A DNA stretch of 64,000 nucleotides, taken from NCBI GenBank assembly GCA_965216695.1, contig OZ244212.1, positions 4,650,001-4,714,000 of the forward strand, read 5' to 3'. The notes under the pieces were generated by a model. That model ran no database searches. It saw only the letters and a list, made by a program, of their open reading frames with translations, and was not told where the DNA came from. The stretch is from G965216695 sp965216695 (GTDB lineage: Bacteria > Pseudomonadota > Gammaproteobacteria > Pseudomonadales > Azotimanducaceae). Every line of letters begins with the position of its first letter. The stretch's first letter is position 1. This document shows, piece by piece, positions 29,401-38,754 of this stretch. Made by a program: the position numbers and the translations under genes.

Positions 29401-31857
29401 ATGACGGCCACCAATCGATCAGCGGGGCTCGCCGCTAAACACAACGAAGCGGCCGCGTTGGTACGGCAGATGACGCTCGCGGAGAAGGCAGCCATGGCCT
29501 CGGGCCGGGATTTCTGGCATCTGCAGGGCTGCGATCGCCTGGGATTGCCGCCGGTTATGGTGACCGATGGCCCGCATGGGTTACGGAAGCAAACGGCCCG
29601 CAGCGATCATGTTGGTCTGATGCGCGCTGTCCCGGCGACCTGCTTCCCCACCGCCAGCGCGCTTGCGTCCTCATGGGATGTGCAGTTGCTTCACGATGTG
29701 GGTGTCGCGCTGGGTGAGCAGTGCGTTGCGGAAGGCGTTACCGTCTTGCTCGGTCCGGGAATGAACCTTAAGCGGCATCCTCTATGCGGGCGAAACTTTG
29801 AGTACTTCAGCGAGGACCCCGTTCTAAACGGAGAAGTGGCGGCTGCAATGATTCAGGGCGTGCAGTCGCAGGGCGTGGGCACCAGTATCAAGCACTATGC
29901 GGTCAACAATCAGGAGCTTGGGCGCATGTACATGGATGCCGTCGTCGATGAACGAACGTTACGCGAGCTCTATCTGCGCGGCTTCGAGATTGCGGTGCGC
30001 CGTGCGCAACCCTGGACCGTGATGTGCGCATACAACCGGGTCAACGGCATCTACTGCAGTGAACACGACTGGCTGTTGAACAAGGTGTTGCGTGACGAGT
30101 GGGGTTTTGAAGGCCTCGTCATGACGGACTGGGGCGCAGCCAATAACCGTGTCGCGGGCGTAAGAGCCGGACTGGATCTCGAGATGCCGGCAAGCGGCGG
30201 CGAGAACGACGCCCGTATTGAGGCCGCCGTTACGCGGGATGAGCTACGCGCGTCGGACTTAGACCGCATCATCGAGCGCAACGTTGCGCTCAGTCTGTTT
30301 GGCGCGGAGCTGGATCGGGAACGTCTCCTCGACCAGGATGCACACCATGCGCTCGCGCGTCGCGCCGCCGCCGAGTCGGCGGTGCTGTTGAAGAACGCCG
30401 ACGAGGCGTTGCCGATCGATACCGGCGCGCGGATCGCGGTGATCGGTGCATTTGCGAAACACCCCAGATTTCAAGGCACGGGCAGCTCCCAGGTAACGCC
30501 GACCCGCGTCGATAGCGTTTTTGATGCGCTCGCGGAAGCCGTTGGCGGTCCGGAACGGCTTCTGTATGCGCAAGGGTACGAGCCGGTCTTCTCGCGTGAT
30601 GACCCGGCGCTGGTTCAGGAAGCGGCGCGCGTCGCGAGCGGCGCGGACGTGGCATTGGTATTCGCGGGACTGCCAACGACCTATGAGTCCGAAGGGTTCG
30701 ACCGCCCGCACATGCGCATGCCGGCGCAACACGACGCGCTGATCGAAGCCGTGTGCGCTGCAAACCCGCATACGATTGTGGTTCTGTGCAATGGCGCGCC
30801 GGTAGAGATGCCCTGGGTCGATGCGCCGCGCGCAATACTCGAAACCTATCTGTCGGGGCAAGGCGGCGGCGGTGCCATTGCGGATCTGCTCTTCGGCGTG
30901 ACCAATCCGTCTGGAAAGCTCGCCGAAACCTTTCCGTTGGCGCAGGGAGATGTGCCGTCAGACCGATGGTTTCCGGGTGAGCATCGTCAGATTCAGTACC
31001 GCGAAGGCCTCTATGTGGGGTATCGATACTTCGACTCGGCGCACAAGGCGGTTTTGTTTCCGTTCGGACATGGACTGAGCTACACAAGGTTTGACTATAC
31101 GAACTCAAACGTGCGCCTCGACGGATCGGTGGTGCGCGTGAGCTTCGACCTTACCAATGCGGGTTCCCGGCGGGGGGCCGAGGTGGTGCAGCTTTACGTG
31201 CACGACCCCGAGTGCAGCGCGTATCGCCCCGCGCAGGAATTGAAGGCGTTCCGGAAAGTCCAGCTCGCGCCTGGCACGTCGACGCGTGTCAACATCACGC
31301 TGGATCGCAGCGCGTTTGCGATTTTCGACGTCGAGGCACAGAACTGGCTGGTGGAAGCGGGAACATTCGAATTGCGTGTCGGTTCATCGAGCCGTGACAT
31401 CCGGTTGGTTGAACGCATTGATGTGCCGTCGACCGACCGACTGTCTCAGCGCGCGGGCGTACCCGGTCCTACGTTGGGTGTCGATGGAATCGATGTCGCG
31501 GATCCGGTGTTTGCCGCGATGTTGGGTCGAGGCGTACCTGCGCCGGAGCCCGCGCGGCCGTTCCACATCAACTCGTCACTGCAGGAGATTGCGAAACACA
31601 GCTGGCTCGGTCGCCAGTTTCGGGATCGGGTCGTTGCTGCGTTCAAAGCGAATATGGGCGTGCGCGATGACGCGCAAGACCCGACGCTTGCGAAGATGTT
31701 CGAAGAGATGGCCAATCACATGCCGGTTCGTTCGTTTGTGCTGTTCAGCCGGGGCAAGATGACGTTTCGCTACGCGCACATTCTGATTGCGCTGATCAAC
31801 CACCGCTACGTGGAGGCATTACGGCTGCTCGCGGGCGGCACGGTGCGCTGGTCGTGA
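29401..31857 (+). CDS. Glycoside hydrolase family 3 beta-glucosidase-like protein
   Basis: 818 residues. The N-terminal TIM barrel shows VTDGPHGLRKQ, GPGMNLKRHPLCGRNFEYFS and KHYAVNNQELGRM, with the nucleophile Asp243 in GLVMTDWGAA. The middle alpha/beta sandwich includes GTGSSQVTPTRVDSVFDAL, and a fibronectin-III-like domain begins near FPFGHGLSYTRFDY. A further 130 or so residues (from about 680, ending RYVEALRLLAGGTVRWS) follow; a similar tail is found in other GH3 enzymes. There is no signal peptide, so it acts in the cytoplasm, perhaps releasing the aglycone of an imported glycoside for the catabolic genes around it. Confidence 0.9.
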   Translation: MTATNRSAGLAAKHNEAAALVRQMTLAEKAAMASGRDFWHLQGCDRLGLPPVMVTDGPHGLRKQTARSDHVGLMRAVPATCFPTASALASSWDVQLLHDVGVALGEQCVAEGVTVLLGPGMNLKRHPLCGRNFEYFSEDPVLNGEVAAAMIQGVQSQGVGTSIKHYAVNNQELGRMYMDAVVDERTLRELYLRGFEIAVRRAQPWTVMCAYNRVNGIYCSEHDWLLNKVLRDEWGFEGLVMTDWGAANNRVAGVRAGLDLEMPASGGENDARIEAAVTRDELRASDLDRIIERNVALSLFGAELDRERLLDQDAHHALARRAAAESAVLLKNADEALPIDTGARIAVIGAFAKHPRFQGTGSSQVTPTRVDSVFDALAEAVGGPERLLYAQGYEPVFSRDDPALVQEAARVASGADVALVFAGLPTTYESEGFDRPHMRMPAQHDALIEAVCAANPHTIVVLCNGAPVEMPWVDAPRAILETYLSGQGGGGAIADLLFGVTNPSGKLAETFPLAQGDVPSDRWFPGEHRQIQYREGLYVGYRYFDSAHKAVLFPFGHGLSYTRFDYTNSNVRLDGSVVRVSFDLTNAGSRRGAEVVQLYVHDPECSAYRPAQELKAFRKVQLAPGTSTRVNITLDRSAFAIFDVEAQNWLVEAGTFELRVGSSSRDIRLVERIDVPSTDRLSQRAGVPGPTLGVDGIDVADPVFAAMLGRGVPAPEPARPFHINSSLQEIAKHSWLGRQFRDRVVAAFKANMGVRDDAQDPTLAKMFEEMANHMPVRSFVLFSRGKMTFRYAHILIALINHRYVEALRLLAGGTVRWS

Positions 31858-31881
31858 CGCGACTCCGGAAATTGTGTGACA

Positions 31882-31900
31882 GGCCCTGGATCAGAGGGCC
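31882..31900. terminator. Hairpin between convergent genes
   Basis: GGCCCT (31882-31887) pairs with AGGGCC (31895-31900) around a 7-base loop, in the 33-base gap between the GH3 gene and the convergent MFS gene, partly inside the MFS stop region. No run of T follows on either strand, so a role in termination is only suggested by position. Confidence 0.3.
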
Positions 31901-33183
31901 CGCGATCGCTCGAGATCATCCGGGAGCAGTTGCCCCGCACGCCAGTAGTGGAAGGCGGCCCACAGGTTCACGAATCCCCAGGTGAACAGGCTGTAGCGGA
32001 GCGCGTTGTCGCCAAACGACGGCGCCAGGATGTCAGACAGCATCCCAACGGCGGGCGGGCCGAACACGAAGCCGATGAAGTTCAGAATGAACAGAAGAAT
32101 GGCGGCAGCCACCGCGCGCATGCGAACCGGCGCCAGTCCCTGGGTCTGCGCAAACGTGGTGCCCTGGTAGAAGTTGCCGAGCATGACCGGCAGTGACAGC
32201 AGAATCAGGGAGAGCCACCAGGCGTCCACCAGAAAGGCGGCGGCGCCGATAGGTACGACCGCGGCCAGCGCTACCGCGACAATCCAGAGATACCATCGCG
32301 TATCCCGGGCGCCGAAGCGGTCCGACAGCCACCCGCCCAGCACGATTCCGAGCCCGCCTGGGATGCCGAGCACCAGGCCCAGCCAGAAACCGGCCTCCGT
32401 CAGCGTCATGCCATGGCTGCGTAGAAAAAACGTGGGCGCCCACGTAATCAGACCATAGCCCACGAATGCGGTGAGTCCGCCGCCGGCGGCCATGTGCACA
32501 AATGAACGGCGGTCTACCAGGTATCTGAACACTTCGAGGATGGACGGGTGGTCGGGTGTCGTGGACGTGTGCACATGGCCGTCCGCGTGGCCCCGCGGCG
32601 GTTCTTTCACGGTGAGGAACACGATTGCGGACAGAACCAGCCCAGGGACACCGACAATAAAAAACGCGATGCGCCAGCCGAATTCGTCGGCGATCGCACC
32701 TCCGGCGAAGAGACCAAACATGATTCCGAACGGGATGCCGAGGGCGTAGATGCCCAGCGCGGTTGCGCGCTCGTTGGCGGGGTACAGATCGGCCAGCATC
32801 GAATGGGCCGGCGGGCTGCAGCCGGCTTCGCCGATGCCGACGCCGATGCGGGCGGCCGCGAGTTGCCAGAAGTTCATGGCAAGGCCGGAAAGCGCGGTCA
32901 TGCCGCTCCAGATGGCGAGCGACAGACCGATCAGGTTGCGCCGATTCCAGCGGTCCGCAATCAGCGCAATGGGCATACCGAGGGTGGCATAGAAGATCGC
33001 GAACGCGGTGCCGGAAAGCAGCCCCATACCGAAATCAGAGACGCCCAGATCGTTTTTGATGGGTTCGATCAGAATCGACAGAATCTGCCGGTCGATGAAG
33101 TTGAATGTATAGACCACGACCAGTACGCCGAGGGTGTAGCGTTTGACGTGGTCGCTGATCAGCGGTGCGGAAGCTTCTGCCAT
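31891..33183 (-). CDS. MFS transporter, spinster-like
   Basis: 430 residues with about 12 hydrophobic segments. YTLGVLVVVYTFNFIDRQIL and EPIKNDLGVSDFGMGLLSG at the start, ALIADRWNRRNLIGLSLAIW after helix 2 (the MFS A motif G/A-x-x-x-D-R-x-x-R-R) and GIGEAGCSPPAHSMLADLYP are characteristic of spinster-type members common in sphingomonad and gammaproteobacterial catabolic regions. It is an inner-membrane secondary transporter, probably for uptake of a hydrophobic acid or related substrate. It follows the periplasmic haem/propeller gene on the same strand by 76 bases. Confidence 0.9.
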   Translation of the reverse strand: MAEASAPLISDHVKRYTLGVLVVVYTFNFIDRQILSILIEPIKNDLGVSDFGMGLLSGTAFAIFYATLGMPIALIADRWNRRNLIGLSLAIWSGMTALSGLAMNFWQLAAARIGVGIGEAGCSPPAHSMLADLYPANERATALGIYALGIPFGIMFGLFAGGAIADEFGWRIAFFIVGVPGLVLSAIVFLTVKEPPRGHADGHVHTSTTPDHPSILEVFRYLVDRRSFVHMAAGGGLTAFVGYGLITWAPTFFLRSHGMTLTEAGFWLGLVLGIPGGLGIVLGGWLSDRFGARDTRWYLWIVAVALAAVVPIGAAAFLVDAWWLSLILLSLPVMLGNFYQGTTFAQTQGLAPVRMRAVAAAILLFILNFIGFVFGPPAVGMLSDILAPSFGDNALRYSLFTWGFVNLWAAFHYWRAGQLLPDDLERSRAL

Positions 33184-33259
33184 GGTGTTCTTCTTATTTT
33201 CTCGACTGGTGCAATGGTTGGTCTAGGCCGTGCCTGATCGATTCCTGCGAAGCGAATGG

Positions 33260-35317
33260 TCAGTGAGCGAGCGGGTGCGGCCGCAACTGCACTTTACCTG
33301 CAAACGACTGCGGAATCTCCGAGTGGACAATGGGATCGCCGCCGTTGGTGAACCACAGACCACGACCCTTCCAACCGGCGTCGGGATCGTCGATGCGCCC
33401 GTCCAGGCCTCGCGTGTACGTATTCAGCGGGTAGGGGATGCGGATTACCGTGAACGTTTCTGTAGTCTGATCGAACGCCAGCAGCGAATCGGATCCGGTG
33501 CCGTTCATTACCACGACGTCGTTACCCATACCCAACGTGTTGAACTGATCGACGAACAGGTAGTAGTGAAAATCGGCACCCATCGCGTCGGCAGTGTTCT
33601 CGCCGGTATCCATTAATGGCCCCGGGCTCCGGTAGAGGGTCCACCCCTCCGGGCATTGTGACCCGGTGCCCCAGGTTTGCCGGCACTTGCGCCGGTCGAA
33701 GCGTGCCAGATGGCCGCTTCCGCCCATGGATGCCCAGATTACGCCGTTGCTGTCTACGTCAACGCCGCGGGGTCCCGCAGCCGGACGCGGAGGCGTGAAC
33801 GCTTCATGCCGGTCTGTGTTCGGGTCGTAGCGGATCAGGCGTCCGCGATAACTGAGATCGCCGCCGACGTGTCCGCCGGGCTGTGCAGTCCACACGCTGC
33901 CGTCGATGGGATTGGGAATAATGCCGTAGTTGAAGTCCACAAGCGGCGTATCGGCTTTGCCATCGCCGTCGCTGTCGACGATGACTTCGGACCAACCTTG
34001 CGCAGCTGCCAGCGACTCCGGTTTTCGGGGATCGTATTTGGACGGATCGAACCAGCCGATCACGAACGAGTCGCCCGAAAGCCAAAGTACGCCCGCCGCA
34101 TCGAATTGCAGATGGTGCGTGCCGTAACAGGTATCGATCAGCTGAAACGTGCGGTCACGGGTGTCGAAGTAGCCGAGCTGGCGGTGATGGTATCGTCCGG
34201 CAACCCCAGGCGTTCTGTTGCAGAAGGCAGGCACGTCCGCGTCCCATTCGCGACGGATCTGTGTCGTTAGCCATACCCGTCCGCGTTCGTCGAACATCGG
34301 ATTGTGCGGATTGGCCGGATTGACATATTTTCCTTCGTACGGGGTGATTCCGGCCTGCACTGCGCAGCCGAGCGAACCGAACCCCATGGGTATCACTGTG
34401 TCGGATCCGGTCATTGCGCCCCGGTACGTCTGATTGCACCAGGGCGTGCTGAAGCCATCCTGGGTGGGTACGGCCAGAGCCGACGCGGTGTGGCGCACCG
34501 GATCCACAGCCAGCAGTCGGTCGTTGCCGAGATCGACGCCATAAATCGGCCCGTTGGCGTAACGTGTTGGCGCGCGTTTATCGGTGGCGATTTCGTCGTG
34601 CGCGTAGGTGAACGTATCCCCCCATGCCCACTGGGTGATCACGACATTGCGTTCCAGTCCCTCGGGCCGCGGTGGCGATGGCGGCGTCGCGCCGCTCATG
34701 ATTTTCTTGGACCAGGCAGTCATCGCGTCGAGGGTGCGGTCACGGCCCAGCCCGTCAGCAGTGGCGTGCATGTGCGTCGCTTTCTTCAGACCCAGGTCCA
34801 GCATCTCGCGCGTACGCGCGCGGGTCATCACAGATCCCACCTGGTGGCACAGCTGGCAGCCGAGTTTGAAGTAGTTGGTCCAACCCGGATCGCGTTCCGG
34901 TGGCTCCAGCAGCGACAGCCAGTAGTTGGCAGGGTAAATGGCTGCGGCCGCCTGCCGGGAACGGGCGGGAGCGGCCGTAATCGTCAGCTCGTCGCCGGTT
35001 TGTGCGTTCTGCTTCGCGGAATCTTCCAGCCCGTAACCGCGCACCCAGACACGGTAGCTGACGTTTGGAAGGTCGGGAAGAACGAACCGGCCGCGTTCGT
35101 CGGTGACCACGATCTTGCGGTACGGCGTAGGTAGATCGCTGGTTTCAGCGATGACCCACACGCCGGCTTCGGCCTGGCCGTTGGTACCCGCAACCCGCCC
35201 TTCGATAAACCCAGCGTCGGGGCTACCGGCCGAAGAAAAGCATAAGCTCGAGAAACAGATCGAAGAAATGGCAACGAGCGTGCGGCAGGCGACGATCGCG
35301 CGGTGAGTGTTTTTCAT
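33260..35317 (-). CDS. Periplasmic protein with CnaB-like domain, c-type haem motif and Vgb-like propeller
   Basis: 685 residues. An N-terminal hydrophobic stretch (LVAISSICFSSLCFSSAGS) is a signal peptide, possibly of lipoprotein type. Residues 36-110 look like a carboxypeptidase-regulatory beta domain (GFIEGRVAGTNGQAEAGVWV, VTDERGRFVLPDLP). CQLCH (154-158) is a c-type haem attachment site. The remaining 450 residues carry short propeller repeats resembling virginiamycin B lyase/SMP-30 (FDERGRVWLTT, FDAAGVLWLSGDS, DVDSNGVIWASMGGSGHLA). It probably accepts electrons in or near a redox reaction in the periplasm, but no close enzyme family is recognised. It precedes the spinster transporter on the same strand. 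Confidence 0.65.
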   Translation of the reverse strand: MKNTHRAIVACRTLVAISSICFSSLCFSSAGSPDAGFIEGRVAGTNGQAEAGVWVIAETSDLPTPYRKIVVTDERGRFVLPDLPNVSYRVWVRGYGLEDSAKQNAQTGDELTITAAPARSRQAAAAIYPANYWLSLLEPPERDPGWTNYFKLGCQLCHQVGSVMTRARTREMLDLGLKKATHMHATADGLGRDRTLDAMTAWSKKIMSGATPPSPPRPEGLERNVVITQWAWGDTFTYAHDEIATDKRAPTRYANGPIYGVDLGNDRLLAVDPVRHTASALAVPTQDGFSTPWCNQTYRGAMTGSDTVIPMGFGSLGCAVQAGITPYEGKYVNPANPHNPMFDERGRVWLTTQIRREWDADVPAFCNRTPGVAGRYHHRQLGYFDTRDRTFQLIDTCYGTHHLQFDAAGVLWLSGDSFVIGWFDPSKYDPRKPESLAAAQGWSEVIVDSDGDGKADTPLVDFNYGIIPNPIDGSVWTAQPGGHVGGDLSYRGRLIRYDPNTDRHEAFTPPRPAAGPRGVDVDSNGVIWASMGGSGHLARFDRRKCRQTWGTGSQCPEGWTLYRSPGPLMDTGENTADAMGADFHYYLFVDQFNTLGMGNDVVVMNGTGSDSLLAFDQTTETFTVIRIPYPLNTYTRGLDGRIDDPDAGWKGRGLWFTNGGDPIVHSEIPQSFAGKVQLRPHPLAH

Positions 35318-35515
35318 GGGTTCCCCGTATCAGACTCCGGGACAATCGGCTGCAGCGTACCGGGCTCGAGCCGGTTGCCACGGAGTATCACGCCGCGCCC
35401 CCTCTGGAGTACTGTAGCGTATGCGCAGGCCGACGCAAACGACCGGACCCTGCGGCACGGTGTTATGCTGAGGAGTTGAAGTTGCGCCCAGGGTTGTGTG
35501 TGCAAAGCGCGACGT

Positions 35516-36811
35516 ATGGAAGCAAGCATGGAACATCCTGAATCGATCGCTAATCTCGAAAATCGTATGCGCTGGGAGCAGGGGCGTACCGCACCTCCCG
35601 AGGGGTTCCCGGCGTTGCCGCCGATCCCTCCGGGCCGGTACACGTCCGATCGTTTTTTCGAGCTCGAGAAGCAGCATCTATGGAACAAGGTGTGGCTGTA
35701 TGCGGCGCACCAGAGTCAGCTGCCGGAACCGGGTGACTTTTTGTTGCTCGACATTCCCGGCGTACCAATGTTCATTATTCGCGGTCGCGACCGGCGCATT
35801 CGTGCGTTCTACAACGTATGTTCGCATCGCGGCGCGCCCCTCGTTCGTGAATCGAGCGGTCGACAGACAAGTCTGCGCTGTACGTACCACCAATGGACCT
35901 ACGATCCCGAGGGCCGACTGATTGCGGTGATGGACGAGCGCGACTTTCCCGAGCCGTTCGACAAAAACTGTCTTGGCCTTGCCGAGGTGCGCTGCGAGCT
36001 ATGGGGTGGCTGGGTGTTCGTGAATGAAGATCCGGATGCGCCGTCATTGACCTCCTGGCTCGGAATGCTGACCGATGAGTTCGAGCAGTTCGGGATCGAT
36101 TCGCTTCGGCCAGCGGCGATTAAGCGTTACGAGGTGGAATGCAACTGGAAGCTCACGATGGATGCCTTCCTGGAGGTGTACCACATCAATGGGATCCATC
36201 CGAACACCGTTGCGCAATCGTTGGACCACCGCGGCGCCGTGATGGGACTGTTGCCGAACGGCCATACGCGCATGACCTGTCCCACCAACGTACCGGCATC
36301 GGAGACGTCAGCGCGCCGCGGCTACAACGACGGCAGCGATACCTACATTCCGCCGATCCCGGTCGGTGAAATCGCGTCGAGGCACCATGTCTCGCACAAT
36401 GTGTTTCCCAACGTCATCACGCCCACTGGGGACGTTGCGCGTCAGTTTCTGATGTTCTGGCCGCTCACCCGGACCCGCACGCGCGTGGACGTGGTTCACT
36501 TCGGCCTGGACTGGGGTGACGGCGAACGGCCTGCCGGCTGGGACAAGCTGCTGGCGTTCTGGGACATCGTCATGGACGAGGACCTGCAGTTTCTCGAGTG
36601 GCAGCAGAAGGCGGTGCTCTCGCCTGGATTCCGGGGATATCGGCTGAACTATCTGGAACGCCGGATCTATTATGCGCACGAATCGATCGACCGGACGATC
36701 GGCGTTGAACACATCCCCGCCGACCTCCAGGTAGAACCGATGCTCGACGCGCACCGGGAGTCGCCACAAGATCACTGCGCCGACCCATTGATGCGGGTAA
36801 GCCGATGCTGA
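35516..36811 (+). CDS. Rieske oxygenase alpha subunit (copy 3)
   Basis: 431 residues from ATG 35516 (ATG 35528 also possible). Rieske ligands are Cys102/His104 (YNVCSHRGAP) and Cys122/His125 (RCTYHQWTYD); iron ligands are His223 and His228 in EVYHINGIHPN. The sequence resembles copy 2 more than copy 1 (shared start pattern P-x-FP-x-LP-x-IP, and EVYH). It leads a four-gene unit with VOC, NTF2-like and LLM genes. No beta subunit, ferredoxin or reductase is nearby. Confidence 0.92.
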   Translation: MEASMEHPESIANLENRMRWEQGRTAPPEGFPALPPIPPGRYTSDRFFELEKQHLWNKVWLYAAHQSQLPEPGDFLLLDIPGVPMFIIRGRDRRIRAFYNVCSHRGAPLVRESSGRQTSLRCTYHQWTYDPEGRLIAVMDERDFPEPFDKNCLGLAEVRCELWGGWVFVNEDPDAPSLTSWLGMLTDEFEQFGIDSLRPAAIKRYEVECNWKLTMDAFLEVYHINGIHPNTVAQSLDHRGAVMGLLPNGHTRMTCPTNVPASETSARRGYNDGSDTYIPPIPVGEIASRHHVSHNVFPNVITPTGDVARQFLMFWPLTRTRTRVDVVHFGLDWGDGERPAGWDKLLAFWDIVMDEDLQFLEWQQKAVLSPGFRGYRLNYLERRIYYAHESIDRTIGVEHIPADLQVEPMLDAHRESPQDHCADPLMRVSRC

Positions 36812-37329
36812 ACTTTCCGATCGTTCAAACTGCGTACTTCGTTGAGGACTCCCGCGCGGCGGCAATCGCGATGGCGCGTCGCTACGGTGCGGGTCCGTTT
36901 TTTCTGATTGAGCGCATCGAGCTCGCGTGGGGGGAACATCGCGGACGACCGCAGAATTTCCTGCACACGTCGGCGTACGGTCAGTGGGGGCCGGTGATGA
37001 TGGAACTCGTGCAGCAGGACGAAGAGGGGCCTTCACCGTTTCGTGACATGTTCCAACCCGGAGAGTGCGGACTGCACCACGTGGCGATGATGATTGACTC
37101 GCTCGAAGATACCTACCGTTACTGCGCAGACTCCGGCCTCGCCATTGCTGCAAAAGCGGAAACCCTCACCGGCACGGAGTTCGCGTTCGTGGACACGGTC
37201 GCGACGCTCGGGCATATGATCGAAATCTACGAAACCTCGGACCAGCTGGTGGGTTTCTACGATTTCGTACGGTCGGCGTCGGAGCGCTGGGATGGCAGCG
37301 ATCCGGTGCGCTCGCTCGCGAGGCGCTGA
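36805..37329 (+). CDS. VOC (glyoxalase/bleomycin resistance fold) protein
   Basis: 174 residues, overlapping the Rieske gene by 7 bases. It starts MLNFPIVQTAYFVEDSRAAA, the first beta-alpha module of a VOC domain, and has GECGLHHVAMMIDSLEDTYR for the second, with His in the metal-binding position, and a Glu ligand in GHMIEIYE. The arrangement FPIVQTAYFV...GAGPF is typical of the glyoxalase-like group often placed beside Rieske oxygenases. It could be an isomerase, a ring-cleavage dioxygenase fragment or a binding protein; the exact reaction is unknown. Confidence 0.8.
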   Translation: MLNFPIVQTAYFVEDSRAAAIAMARRYGAGPFFLIERIELAWGEHRGRPQNFLHTSAYGQWGPVMMELVQQDEEGPSPFRDMFQPGECGLHHVAMMIDSLEDTYRYCADSGLAIAAKAETLTGTEFAFVDTVATLGHMIEIYETSDQLVGFYDFVRSASERWDGSDPVRSLARR

Positions 37330-37335
37330 TCTCTT

Positions 37336-37806
37336 TTGAACTTCGCCGACTACGAGCAGATCACGCGTCGCCGCTACGAGTATGCACTAGGGATCGATAC
37401 CCGGAATTTCGAACTGCTGCGGTCGGTGTTTACCGATCAGATCTTGATGGACTTCGAAGACTACAGCGGAGCACCGGCTGCGACGTTGGCTGCCGACGAT
37501 TGGGTGGCCGGCTGCCGCGTGCTGTTTACGGGCCTCGACGCCACCCAGCACGTGATGTCGAATCCTACCGTCGATATAAACGGTGACGAAGCACAATGCC
37601 GTATGTATATGAAAGCAGAGCATTTTCTACACAATGAGCAGGGCAGTTTCGACTATGCGATCGGCGGCTACTACGTCGACCGGCTGCAGAAGATCGATGG
37701 ACGGTGGAGCATTACCGCCGTCACGTTGAAACTGTTCTGGCAGCGCGGCAATCGGCACATCATGCAGCTCGCGCGCGCGATCGGCGAGCGGCGTTTGAAC
37801 GGCTGA
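37336..37806 (+). CDS. SnoaL/NTF2-like protein
   Basis: 156 residues from a TTG at 37336. The fold is shown by FADYEQITRRRYEYALGIDT, the cone-forming FTDQILMDFEDYSG, THVMSNPTVDI-like segment (ATQHVMSNPTVDINGD) and the final strands GGYYVDRLQKIDGRWSI. These are hallmarks of SnoaL_4-type NTF2-like proteins, which in catabolic loci act as dehydratases, isomerases or assembly partners. It sits 6 bases after the VOC gene and 45 bases before the LLM gene. Confidence 0.8.
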   Translation: MNFADYEQITRRRYEYALGIDTRNFELLRSVFTDQILMDFEDYSGAPAATLAADDWVAGCRVLFTGLDATQHVMSNPTVDINGDEAQCRMYMKAEHFLHNEQGSFDYAIGGYYVDRLQKIDGRWSITAVTLKLFWQRGNRHIMQLARAIGERRLNG

Positions 37807-37851
37807 TCGTGCGCGTAGATCGCCGTATGAGCATCTCCGACGGAGTTCCGG

Positions 37852-38751
37852 ATGGAGTACTTTCTTAACCTGCCCACCGCCGAGTTTCGGGACCCGGCCG
37901 GGTGGGCGGCGCGCGCCGAAGGGCAGGGATGGAACGGAATCTGTGCCAGCGATCATTTCTGGGTGGGTGGCAGCTACCCGCACGTGTTCGTAACGGCAAC
38001 GCAACTCGCGTGTGCAACCGAGCGCATACGCCTCACTACGTCGTTCTGCAACAATCTGTTTCGTTCGCCGGTGGAGTTTGCCCAGGCCGCGTTGACCCTG
38101 CAGCAGGTTTCCAATGGGCGATTCGAAGCGGGTCTGGGGGCAGGCTGGGCTGCCGACGAAATGCATGCAAGTGGCATGGCCTATCCCGACGGTCCCACGC
38201 GGGTCAGCATGTACGTTGAGGCGTTGCAGATCGTGTCATCGTTGTTGCAAACGGGGCAATGCGAGTTTTCAGGCAACTTCTATCGCGTATCGGTTACCGG
38301 CGAGCGTGTTCTTGGTCCCCGGCTGGACGAGCCGCCGCCGCTCGTTGCTTCCGCGGGCGGACCACGCGCGGTCCGGGAGGTAGCGCCGCTGGTCGATCGG
38401 ATCGAGATCAAAGCGATCGCACGCGCCACGCAAGCGGGGGCGCTTGATTTCGCAATGATGGCGACGGTTACGCGCGCCGAAATTGAACGCAATATCGAAC
38501 GAGTTCGGCGCGTTGCGGCCGCATTGCCGATTGGTATCTTCGTGCTCGTGGGCGCGGGTGAGTCCAAGGAGGTAGCGTCGATGGCGGCGATGTTCGAGGG
38601 CAGCTACATGGGCGGGTTCTTCGGCCACCCGGAGCAGGTGGCGCGAACGGTTCGCGACCTGGAAGGCATAGGAATCGGTCGGGTGCAGCTTACGGAGCTG
38701 GTTCCTGGAACACACGACCGGCTCGCTCCGTACCTGCTCGATACGGGCTGA
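37852..38751 (+). CDS. LLM-class F420-type oxidoreductase
   Basis: 299 residues, starting MEYFLNLPTAEFRDPAGWAA. Motifs: GICASDHFWVGGSYPHVFVT, IRLTTSFCNNLFRSPVEFAQ, GRFEAGLGAGWAADEM and GTHDRLAPYLLD. The TSFCNN..RSPVEFAQ arrangement in strand 3 and GLGAGW resemble F420-dependent LLM members (the actinobacterial TIGR03-type groups) more than bacterial luciferase. It ends an operon that begins with a Rieske oxygenase gene and meets the convergent acyl-CoA dehydrogenase gene 3 bases later. Confidence 0.85.
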   Translation: MEYFLNLPTAEFRDPAGWAARAEGQGWNGICASDHFWVGGSYPHVFVTATQLACATERIRLTTSFCNNLFRSPVEFAQAALTLQQVSNGRFEAGLGAGWAADEMHASGMAYPDGPTRVSMYVEALQIVSSLLQTGQCEFSGNFYRVSVTGERVLGPRLDEPPPLVASAGGPRAVREVAPLVDRIEIKAIARATQAGALDFAMMATVTRAEIERNIERVRRVAAALPIGIFVLVGAGESKEVASMAAMFEGSYMGGFFGHPEQVARTVRDLEGIGIGRVQLTELVPGTHDRLAPYLLDTG

Positions 38752-38754
38752 GCG

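Noticed and set aside
33230..34270. Several plus-strand frames opposite the haem/propeller gene
   Set aside because: They are fragmented, Arg-rich, and lie opposite a 685-codon gene with clear domain motifs.
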